Shown in pieces: positions 1-5,957 of a stretch of 6,763 nt of DNA (position 1 is its first letter; each line of letters opens with the position of its first letter). The notes below the pieces were generated by a model that was given only the letters and a program-made list of their open reading frames with translations, did no database searches and had not been told where the DNA came from. The DNA is taken from assembly GCA_003450125.1 (NCBI GenBank), contig DMFR01000350.1:1-6763 (forward strand). Direction: 5' to 3'. Origin of the DNA: Prolixibacteraceae bacterium. Lineage in GTDB: Bacteria > Bacteroidota > Bacteroidia > Bacteroidales > Prolixibacteraceae. Position numbers and translations under genes: made by a program.

Positions 1-2
1 AA

Positions 3-689
3 TACAAATTGTGCGGGGTGTTTTTCAGCAATGAAAAGCCTGACCATGCGCTGGAACTGAAGAAGAAAGGGAACGGATGCATCGTGCCCCTGATCCTGAA
101 GGCCTCCACCGGGGTGGCGCTGGTGGTGTCAGAGGAATCGACCGGCTGGCCCTGCTCGGCCTTTTACCTGGGCTTTCAGGATACGATTTTCGAAGGCATT
201 GAATATTTCCTGTCCAACAAGGATGATTTCTGGAGGCCCTGCGAACGGTTTATCCAGAATCCGGCGTTGGCCAAGGCTTTTGTGGACAATGTACAGGCGG
301 TAAAGCCGGATAAAAAATACATGGTCATCAAGCCCCTGGAAGACTTTAAGCCGGAGGAAGAACCTGAATCGGTGCTGTTTTTCGTCAATGCAGACCAGCT
401 GAGCGCCTTGGTCTTTCTGACCCATTTCGATGCCCCTGGAAGCATGGACCGGGTGGTGGCGCCCTTTGCATCGGCCTGTATGGCCCTGGTGACCCTTCCG
501 CTAAAATGGGCCCGCAGTGGTGAACAGAAAGCCGTGATGGGGCTGTTCGACATTTCAGCCCGGACCAGGACGCCCAAAGACCTGTTGTCCTTTGCCATGC
601 CTTATGCGTTTCTGAAAAAGCTGGCCGTCCTGCTTCCTGAGAGTTTCCTAACCACTGAAAACTGGGGAACGGTAAAAGCGAGGAATTAA
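3..689 (+). CDS. DUF169 family protein, N-terminus cut off by the window edge
   Basis: The protein resembles the DUF169 family (COG2043), whose biochemical function I do not know. The frame is open to the left edge. The first possible start in view, a TTG at 9-11, falls inside the conserved opening strand of the family (CGVFFSNE), so about 30 N-terminal residues probably lie outside the window. Counting from that TTG, family landmarks are GNGC with Cys24, TGWPCSAFYLGF with Cys49 at residues 45-56, FFVNADQLSALV at 124-135, Cys157, GLFDISAR at 178-185, and the closing PESFLTTENW at 210-219. The spaced cysteines are typical of the family and could bind a metal or cofactor, but that is inference. 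There is no signal peptide or membrane segment in the visible part. The stop TAA at 687-689 overlaps the stop of the convergent gene on the other strand. By eye its GC content is higher than that of this neighbour. The family call is fairly sure; no role can be given. Confidence 0.85.
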   Translation, partial: YKLCGVFFSNEKPDHALELKKKGNGCIVPLILKASTGVALVVSEESTGWPCSAFYLGFQDTIFEGIEYFLSNKDDFWRPCERFIQNPALAKAFVDNVQAVKPDKKYMVIKPLEDFKPEEEPESVLFFVNADQLSALVFLTHFDAPGSMDRVVAPFASACMALVTLPLKWARSGEQKAVMGLFDISARTRTPKDLLSFAMPYAFLKKLAVLLPESFLTTENWGTVKARN

Positions 690-2404
690 CCTGCCGGAGG
701 ATATCTTTTAATGAGTTGGGTCTGTCGATTGGCTGCTTTGAGAAATTCAATCACGCCCATGGACTTGAATCCGCGCGACCGGTTAATGGCAGATACCTTG
801 AACAACAAACTTTGTGTTTTAAACAGCTCGCGGTAGAGTTTTAAAATCGGCACTTCAGGATCCCAGGCATTGATTGCTTCGGAGCCTGCGCCATTGATTT
901 CAATGATTGAAAATCCCTGACCTGCCTGAAGCAATTCGGTGGATTCAAAACGGACATCAAACCGCCCAAAATAAAATTCAGGCATGCTGCAGGCAATCTC
1001 GTCGAACTTACGGGTCATTTCTGCCGTGATAAGGTGGCTGGCATCCCGATAAAGGCCGCCAACGCGAATACTTCCGATAAATGACAATCGAACGAGTTCC
1101 CCTTTAAGAGGGATCATCTTAAGGAATTCTTTGTCAAATCCCAGGTGTTCTGACTTGGCTCCAAGATGAAAATCGGCCCTTAATTTAGTGCGCGGGTTGT
1201 TTTTTATTAATTCCAACAGGGAAGATACACCATCTCCATACACATAGGGGAAATAACGAAGTGTGACCGATAAAACCTCTCCATGGTCTTCTCCTGGCAT
1301 TCTTACATAAAAGATGCCCGCTTCACCATCCTGGTTAACTGGTCGTTGAAGCATTAATTTTTCCCCAATTGGAAAACTTGAAATATATTGATTCAGACTG
1401 GTTTGGTCTTCTATTAACCGGACTCCGTATCCCTGCCATCCTATATCTGGTTTGGCCACTACAGGAAAATCCAGGCCTTTCTGATTCATCAGGGAGAGGG
1501 CATTTTCGAAGTCCACCTGTGCGCTGGACCCAACGCGATGCAGGATGGTATATTCAGCCACGCAGGGTTGATATTTGGCACCGACCTGGCCCATAATATC
1601 ACTTTTCGATTCCCCCCAGAACCCACCTGTTTCAATCATTGGATTGGAAACCGTTGGCAAGGTTAAGCTGTGGTATCGGACCGACAAGAGTAACCACCGA
1701 ATGCCCAGCGGAACATAAAACAATCCGTTGGGTATCCGCTCGGCAAATGAAACCATGCGATGGATACCATTGGGGGAAGGCATCCCGGTAAATGTATGTT
1801 TAAGAGAAGGCAGGTATCGGTGAAAGGAGCTCGTAAAAGTATCCATTGATTGTTCCGTTGAACCACTGAAGCGCGGTTTAAGGGCTTTTCTTACAGCAAA
1901 TACCGCCACGATTGTAAGCATCAGTATCCATGCCCAATAATCCAGATGAACCAGCACCAAATTACCAAAAACGACAATTAATGTAAGTACAACAGAAGAG
2001 TAAATAACTCCCGATAGAGTGGTAATTAAGGCAAACCGGCCAAAGGGTATTTTGAACCAGCCACAGGCCACAAATGTGGGGAATAATAATCCAGGGGTAA
2101 TCCGGCATAGCAACAGAACACGCACAAGGTTGTTTTCAAGCCACAGTTTGATTCTTTCCACTTTAGGACCAATCAACTTTGAACGTAGCCAGGCATTTCT
2201 TTGGGAAAAATGGCCCAAGCCGTAAATCATTAAATCCCCGGTAATGATTCCCAGGAAAATGGTTGAATAGGCAAATACAAGTGGCATCCCATGTTCAACG
2301 TGTGAAAAGGCAGCTGCCAATATCGCAACATCCTCATGGAGAAAGGTCATAAAAAATATTACGACACAATGCTTGAGCCAAAAAACAGTAAGATCATCGA
2401 ACAT
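686..2404 (-). CDS. DedA/VTT membrane domain fused to an ATP-grasp ligase domain
   Basis: This 572-residue protein joins two domains not usually found together. Residues 1-175 are a DedA/VTT (SNARE-associated) membrane domain: a hydrophobic entry with HED at 23-25, the GDLMIYGLG motif at 56-64, RITPG at 101-105, and hydrophobic segments near 9-33, 41-64, 93-112, 121-148 and 155-172. Characterised DedA proteins move phospholipids or undecaprenyl phosphate across membranes. The usual arginine just after the PG of the R..PG.R motif is absent here (PGLLF). After a linker with GGFWGESK at 260-267 comes an ATP-grasp domain, about 280-530. It has the ATP-binding KPD at 318-320 followed by a glycine-containing loop (WQGYGV), GDGVSSLLELI at 390-400, GRFDVRF at 480-486, and the metal-binding E-I-N at 502-504. 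ATP-grasp enzymes join a carboxylate to an amine or similar group through an acyl phosphate. The fusion may modify a membrane-bound substrate on the cytoplasmic face, but the substrate is unknown. The ATG at 2402-2404 is the natural start. Confidence 0.85.
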   Translation of the reverse strand: MFDDLTVFWLKHCVVIFFMTFLHEDVAILAAAFSHVEHGMPLVFAYSTIFLGIITGDLMIYGLGHFSQRNAWLRSKLIGPKVERIKLWLENNLVRVLLLCRITPGLLFPTFVACGWFKIPFGRFALITTLSGVIYSSVVLTLIVVFGNLVLVHLDYWAWILMLTIVAVFAVRKALKPRFSGSTEQSMDTFTSSFHRYLPSLKHTFTGMPSPNGIHRMVSFAERIPNGLFYVPLGIRWLLLSVRYHSLTLPTVSNPMIETGGFWGESKSDIMGQVGAKYQPCVAEYTILHRVGSSAQVDFENALSLMNQKGLDFPVVAKPDIGWQGYGVRLIEDQTSLNQYISSFPIGEKLMLQRPVNQDGEAGIFYVRMPGEDHGEVLSVTLRYFPYVYGDGVSSLLELIKNNPRTKLRADFHLGAKSEHLGFDKEFLKMIPLKGELVRLSFIGSIRVGGLYRDASHLITAEMTRKFDEIACSMPEFYFGRFDVRFESTELLQAGQGFSIIEINGAGSEAINAWDPEVPILKLYRELFKTQSLLFKVSAINRSRGFKSMGVIEFLKAANRQTQLIKRYPPAG

Positions 2405-2468
2405 TGAATCAAAATTTGATGAAATTATGCCTATAAAAGGTTAATGTCGTGTAACAGCTAAAATGGCG

Positions 2469-2552
2469 CTTCTGACTACTGGTTACTGGCCTTTTGTTGC
2501 TAGCCAGCAACTGGCAACCAGCAGCAAAAGGCCAGTAACCAGTAGCCAGAAG
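2469..2552. repeat. 84-bp near-perfect palindrome made of twelve heptamers
   Basis: This stretch divides exactly into twelve 7-base units. The right half holds CCAGCAG (2518), CAAAAGG (2525), CCAGTAA (2532), CCAGTAG (2539) and CCAGAAG (2546). The left half carries their reverse complements in mirrored order: CTTCTGA (2469), CTACTGG (2476), TTACTGG (2483), CCTTTTG (2490) and TTGCTAG (2497). Bases 2469-2503 pair with 2518-2552 at 32 of 35 positions. The 14-base top contains a small CCAG-CAA-CTGG hairpin at 2504-2514. Two of the three mismatches become G-U wobbles in minus-strand RNA, leaving one unpaired position. It lies between ftcD and the DedA/ATP-grasp gene, both minus strand, so read-through transcripts would carry it. 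Possible roles are an intergenic REP-like element, a 3'-end stabiliser or a transcription barrier. No T-tract follows directly, so it is not a classic terminator. Confidence 0.9.
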
Positions 2553-2578
2553 CATCACAATAGCTGAGACACGCCGCT

Positions 2579-2615
2579 AGACTATGAGTTTCATTTAAAG
2601 TGAAACTCTCAGTCT
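2579..2615 (-). terminator. Hairpin spanning the ftcD stop, possible weak terminator
   Basis: Bases 2579-2593 pair with 2601-2615 at 13 of 15 positions, with a perfect inner GAGTTTCA/TGAAACTC stem (2586-2593, 2601-2608) around a 7-base TTTAAAG loop. The ftcD stop codon (2609-2611) lies inside the outer stem. No T-run follows on the minus strand, where the sequence becomes GC-rich, so intrinsic termination is doubtful. It may instead protect the mRNA 3' end together with the large hairpin further downstream. Confidence 0.35.
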
Positions 2616-4285
2616 GATTCCACCAGGCTCAGTATTTCGGTTTCTTTTGCCTGAGTTTCCAGAAGCAGAGCCTTGGCTTTTGTCAGCATATCTTGTGCAA
2701 ACACCTTGTCGGTTAAACTTGCGGCATTGATCCGCACATTCAGATAAGCGCCATAGACGGCTGTTCTGGCACACAAGGCCCCGACGCCGGCATCCGACAA
2801 TGAATTGGGGTTCCCAATGGTAGCCATGGCCTGGATTACTTCCATCGATCCGAAAGAGGCTTGCATCACCTGAAAGGGAATTTCAATGGCCTGTTTGGTG
2901 GCAGCCTGAATGGCTTGGGAGCGTTCCTTTTTTTCGGAATCCGATGTTTTGGGCATTCCAAAGGCATCCATGATGGCATTAAAGGAGGCCGAATCTTCAT
3001 CCACCAGTTTTAACAACCGGTCATGGTACACTTTTCCCTTCTCAGCCCAATCGGAAAACTCTTCCCAGCGGCTGTCCCATCCCCGCTTGATGGCCGACAG
3101 GTTGGCGACCATCGAACCCAGGGCAGCTCCCAGGGCGCCTACATAGGCAGCTACGGACCCACCACCGGGTGCAGGCGACTCGGACAAGGTCTCATTCGAA
3201 AATCCCTGCAATGAAAGGTTGATGAGCTGGTCTTGCTGGTCATCGATCAGGTATTCAATGATGCGTTTCCTGGGATCAAAAGGAGTCAGTTCGTCCAGGC
3301 CCAATGATTTGATGGCAATCTTGATGATTTCCTGTTCAGGGATTCCAGTGGAGCGCTGTTGTTTGTGCAGAAAATATTTACCTGCATCGAGCATGGCCTT
3401 CAGGGGGATCACGCCAATCAGTTCAGAACCGGTGACCCTGATTCCGCGTTCACGGGCCCGCTCTTCCACTTCTGCAAAAGCCTGGTGCATGGAAGTGATG
3501 GTAATATCGGTCAGGTTCATCGAGATTTGGGCAATGCCGTATTCCTTAATGAACCATCCGATGGCCCTTACTTTCTGAAGTGTACCGGGAATCCGGACCG
3601 GCTGGCCGTTGGCATCGGTTACAATGGTGCCCGTCACCGGATCGCCTTCCCGCAAAATACGGCCAGCCTCCCGCACATCAAAAGCGATGGAATTGGCACG
3701 TCGCACCGAAGTGGTATTCAGGTTCACATTGTAGGCGATCAGGAAATTGCGTGCCCCCACTGCCGAGGCTCCCGAGCGTACATTCAGCATCGAAGGGCCG
3801 AAATCAGGTGCCCATTCCTTTTTCTGCAGTTTGAGGGCCAGTCCTTCATATTCACCGGCCCTGCAATTGGCCAGGCTTTGGCGCTCTTCACTGAAGGCCG
3901 CAGCCTCGTAGCAATAGACCGAAATGCCCAATTCAACGCCCATTCTTTGGGCCAAACGACGTGCATAGACCACCGTTTCTTCCATCGAAATATGGGCAAT
4001 GGGCACCAGGGGACATACGTCAATGGCCCCGAAACGTGGATGTTCTCCCTTGTGCTTGGTCATATCGATGAGTTGTGCAGCCATTTTGGCGCCCCGAAAG
4101 GCAGCTTCAATCACTTGTTCAGGTTCGCCGACAAAAGTGACCACCGTGCGGTTGGTGGCTTTTCCCGGATCCACATTGAGCAACTTAATTCCATCCACCG
4201 ACTGGATGGCCTCAGTAATCTGGTTGATGATCTTTTCATCCCTACCTTCCGAGAAATTCGGAACACATTCAATAAGTTGTTTCAT
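2609..4285 (-). CDS. ftcD: Bifunctional glutamate formimidoyltransferase / formimidoyl-THF cyclodeaminase
   Basis: FtcD completes histidine breakdown by the folate route in the cytoplasm. It transfers the formimino group of N-formimino-L-glutamate to tetrahydrofolate, then deaminates it to 5,10-methenyl-THF and ammonia. The 558 residues follow the mammalian FTCD layout. The formiminotransferase part (1-345) opens with ECVPNFSEG at 6-14 and has HKGEHPR with His82, the same number as the catalytic histidine of the pig enzyme, then DVCPLVP at 89-95, AGEYEGL at 143-149, APDFGPS at 159-165, and PFDPRKRIIEYL at 335-346. The cyclodeaminase part (about 352-558) has the folate-domain glycine loop APGGGSVAA at 372-380 and LVDEDSASF at 427-435. 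Compared with the pig protein, residues about 210-233 hold an extra loop between the two transferase subdomains. It starts at ATG 4283-4285, 89 bases after hutI, with no clear Shine-Dalgarno sequence. The gap holds an octamer repeat and no promoter that I can see, so co-transcription with hutI is likely. Confidence 0.96.
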   Translation of the reverse strand: MKQLIECVPNFSEGRDEKIINQITEAIQSVDGIKLLNVDPGKATNRTVVTFVGEPEQVIEAAFRGAKMAAQLIDMTKHKGEHPRFGAIDVCPLVPIAHISMEETVVYARRLAQRMGVELGISVYCYEAAAFSEERQSLANCRAGEYEGLALKLQKKEWAPDFGPSMLNVRSGASAVGARNFLIAYNVNLNTTSVRRANSIAFDVREAGRILREGDPVTGTIVTDANGQPVRIPGTLQKVRAIGWFIKEYGIAQISMNLTDITITSMHQAFAEVEERARERGIRVTGSELIGVIPLKAMLDAGKYFLHKQQRSTGIPEQEIIKIAIKSLGLDELTPFDPRKRIIEYLIDDQQDQLINLSLQGFSNETLSESPAPGGGSVAAYVGALGAALGSMVANLSAIKRGWDSRWEEFSDWAEKGKVYHDRLLKLVDEDSASFNAIMDAFGMPKTSDSEKKERSQAIQAATKQAIEIPFQVMQASFGSMEVIQAMATIGNPNSLSDAGVGALCARTAVYGAYLNVRINAASLTDKVFAQDMLTKAKALLLETQAKETEILSLVESD

Positions 4286-4310
4286 ATTTTAGAAAATAGA
4301 TAGCAGATTT

Positions 4311-4389
4311 ATAATTTGATAATTTGACCATCCAACAATTTAACCTTTTAACGATTAACCATCCAACCATCCAATTATTCAATCAATTC
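4311..4389. repeat. Degenerate octamer array between hutI and ftcD
   Basis: Ten consecutive units, nine of 8 bases and one of 7, run through the gap and into the last codons of hutI. They include ATAATTTG (4311 and 4319), ACCATCCA (4327, 4358 and 4366), ACAATTTA (4335), ACCTTTTA (4343), the 7-base ACGATTA (4351) and ATTATTCA (4374). A loose consensus is A-[CT]-N-A-T-[TC]-[CT]-A on the plus strand. The array covers the hutI stop codon (4375-4377) and should be transcribed with the operon, reading as TGGATGGT-like units in the mRNA. It has little self-complementarity, so an RNA hairpin is not the obvious function. Origin and role are unknown. Confidence 0.75.
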
Positions 4390-5625
4390 CCCGTTCAGAA
4401 TAACACTTTCAACAAGGTTGGAGCCGAAAGAGTAGGGGATCACCGCATAATTCGAAATTTCTTTGGTAATGAACAGGTTGGCTACCTTCCCTTTGGCAAT
4501 ACTGCCGTAGCTTTCGCTGATTCCCATGGCATAAGCTGAATTGATGGTCGTGGCGTGAATGGTTTCTTCAGGAGTCATGTCATATTTCAGACAGCCCAGC
4601 GACTGGATAAAATGCATGTTGCCTGAAGGTGAGGTGCCGGGATTATAATCGGAAGCCATGGCTACAGGCAGTCCGGCATCGATCATTTGACGGACAGGCG
4701 CCAGTTTTAGATTGAGAAAGAAGGCAGCACCGGGCAAAACAGTCGGCATCGTCTCACTGCCCATTAAAGCAGCAATTTCTTCATCACCCACAAATTCAAG
4801 ATGATCAGCCGACAGGGCATTGCATTTCACCCCCACCTGAACTCCACCTGAATTGGCCAGTTCGTTGGCATGAACTTTCCCCTTCAGTCCGCCTTTTATC
4901 CCGGCCAACAGGATCCGTTCTGTTTCTTCTACAGTAAAGAATCCACGGTCGCAAAAGACATCTATATAATCGGCCAGTTCCTGCAAGGCAATTTTTGGCA
5001 GCAGCTCATTGATCAGCATATCGATATAATCCTTTCGTCTGCTGCGGAATTCAAGTGGAAAGGCATGAGCCAGGAAGGTCGATTTGATCATCAAAGGCGA
5101 GTTTTGCTTCAACCGGCGGATCACCCTGAGCATTTTCAATTCCGATTCTGTGGTCAGTCCGTAACCGCTTTTAATTTCAACGGCTCCGGTTCCCGTCCTC
5201 ATGATTTCATCGAGCCGCTCCATGGCCTGGTCATACAGTTCATCTTCCGACATTTCCTGCAGCAGGCGGGCCGAATTCAGGATGCCACCGCCATTGCGGG
5301 CAATTTCTTCATAAGAAAGACCCTTGATGCGGTCTACAAATTCCTGTTCGCGGGTAGCAGCGAAAACCAGGTGGGTGTGTGAATCGCAATAGCTTGGAAA
5401 AACCATCTTTCCCGAACAATCAATTTCCATGAGCAGGTCATCGGCTTCAAATTCATCGGCATGAAGCTCTTCCATGGGTCCGAAGTTTTCAATTCGTTCA
5501 TCCTGTACAATGAGAAAAGCATTGTTGATGGTCTGGATTTCAGCCATTGATTTCCCGGCCACCCAAAGCCTGCCTTTGGGATCCACCTGAACCAGCTTTC
5601 TTATATTTTGAAGAATCAGCCTCAT
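4375..5625 (-). CDS. hutI: Imidazolonepropionase
   Basis: HutI hydrolyses 4-imidazolone-5-propionate to N-formimino-L-glutamate, the third step of histidine degradation, in the cytoplasm. The 416-residue length is normal for this amidohydrolase-superfamily enzyme. Metal-site residues are all present: His83 and His85 in DSHTHLVFA, His252 in KVHANEL, and Asp326 in ASDYNPG. Catalytic Glu255 and His275 (SADHLE) are also in place. Each sits three residues later than the number I recall for the Bacillus subtilis enzyme. Substrate-pocket motifs include TREQEF at 91-96 (Arg92), KSGYGL at 152-157 (Tyr155) and FLAHAFP at 184-190. It starts at ATG 5623-5625; only a weak AGGT lies upstream. Its product is the substrate of the FtcD encoded 89 bases downstream. 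The likely promoter is about 230 bases upstream, giving a long leader. hutH and hutU are absent from the window. Confidence 0.97.
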   Translation of the reverse strand: MRLILQNIRKLVQVDPKGRLWVAGKSMAEIQTINNAFLIVQDERIENFGPMEELHADEFEADDLLMEIDCSGKMVFPSYCDSHTHLVFAATREQEFVDRIKGLSYEEIARNGGGILNSARLLQEMSEDELYDQAMERLDEIMRTGTGAVEIKSGYGLTTESELKMLRVIRRLKQNSPLMIKSTFLAHAFPLEFRSRRKDYIDMLINELLPKIALQELADYIDVFCDRGFFTVEETERILLAGIKGGLKGKVHANELANSGGVQVGVKCNALSADHLEFVGDEEIAALMGSETMPTVLPGAAFFLNLKLAPVRQMIDAGLPVAMASDYNPGTSPSGNMHFIQSLGCLKYDMTPEETIHATTINSAYAMGISESYGSIAKGKVANLFITKEISNYAVIPYSFGSNLVESVILNGELIE

Positions 5626-5660
5626 CGTATTACCTGTATATATTTCTAATAATTATTCCC

Positions 5661-5748
5661 TTTTCAATTTCTCCCCTTCACAATTCTCATTTTCTCATTT
5701 TCTCATTTTCTCATCGTCCCATTGTCCCATTGTCCCCTTTCTTCTTTC
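5661..5748. repeat. Octamer array in the hutI leader
   Basis: Consecutive 8-base units run without slippage. The core is TCTCATTT three times (5685, 5693 and 5701), TCTCATCG (5709), TCCCATTG twice (5717 and 5725) and TCCCCTTT (5733). Weaker units flank it: TTTTCAAT (5661), TTCTCCCC (5669), TTCACAAT (5677) and CTTCTTTC (5741). One strand is nearly pure pyrimidine apart from the A at position 5, so the hutI transcript would carry a purine-rich leader (AAATGAGA and CAATGGGA units) ending about 35 bases before the ATG. Its units differ from those of the array after hutI, although the period is the same. Function is unknown. Confidence 0.85.
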
Positions 5749-5855
5749 GACTACAATTTAAAGAAAGTCTTTTGTGGTTATTTATGCAATTGGTCATGTA
5801 ACTACTTTTTTCTCTGAATAAATTGTTTTTTCTATCAATTATGCGGGGGATTATA

Positions 5856-5883
5856 CAAATATAACCATAAAAGGCCGACTCAA
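5856..5883 (-). promoter_or_regulatory. Likely hutI-ftcD promoter, Bacteroidota type
   Basis: Read on the minus strand, TTG (5881-5883) is followed after exactly 17 bases by TATATTTG (5856-5863). This matches the TTG-N17-23-TAnnTTTG pattern known for Flavobacterium and related Bacteroidota. Transcription would begin near 5850, leaving a leader of about 225 bases before hutI. It sits just beyond the regulator's probable terminator, which fits an independent hut unit. The match is by eye only; no mapped start is known. Confidence 0.55.
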
Positions 5884-5921
5884 TTTGAATGGAGGGAACT
5901 AATGTTGTGTTATGGATGAAA

Positions 5922-5956
5922 AGTGGCTGCTGTCTACTAGCAAGCCCGCAGCAACT
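5922..5956 (-). terminator. Candidate terminator after the response regulator
   Basis: On the minus strand, directly after the regulator's TAA, AGTTGCTGC (5948-5956) can pair with GCAGCCACT (5922-5930) at 8 of 9 positions around a 17-base loop. The stem is followed by a short TTTTC run. The long loop and the short T-tract make it a weak intrinsic terminator, but its position is right. Confidence 0.4.
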
Positions 5957-5957
5957 G

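Larger units (their letters stand above)
5626..5957. other. 332-base intergenic region between the response regulator and hutI
   Basis: No credible gene lies here. From the regulator side it holds a terminator-like hairpin just past the regulator stop (5922-5956), a Bacteroidota-type promoter pointing at hutI (5856-5883), a plain AT-rich leader with T-runs (about 5749-5850), an octamer array (5661-5748), and an AT-rich stretch up to the hutI start. I see no riboswitch-like conserved structure and no clear operator dyad in the leader, so how hutI responds to histidine or urocanate is not visible. Confidence 0.6.

Noticed and set aside
176..598. Minus-strand open frame of 140 codons opposite the DUF169 gene
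   Set aside because: The plus-strand frame has clear DUF169 motifs, and this one has none.
2405..2468. Promoter directly upstream of the DedA/ATP-grasp gene
   Set aside because: The stretch is AT-rich, but I find no TAnnTTTG box on the minus strand.
4285..4298. TATTTT-AG-AAAATA palindrome just upstream of ftcD as an operator
   Set aside because: A six-base AT-only dyad is expected by chance in such AT-rich DNA, and no second copy supports it.
3359..4303. Long plus-strand open frame of 314 codons opposite ftcD
   Set aside because: It lies fully antisense to a clear ftcD, has no recognisable motifs and a composition typical of a shadow frame (many His, Cys and Arg).
4311..4389. CRISPR array
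   Set aside because: The units are 7-8 bases with no spacers, and no cas genes are present; the same holds for the other arrays.
4870..5382. Plus-strand open frame of 170 codons opposite hutI
   Set aside because: Antisense to the well-supported hutI, with no family resemblance.
5760..5772. AAAGA/TCTTT mini-hairpin in the hutI leader as an attenuator
   Set aside because: A five-base AT-rich stem with a three-base loop is too weak, and no alternative structure is visible.
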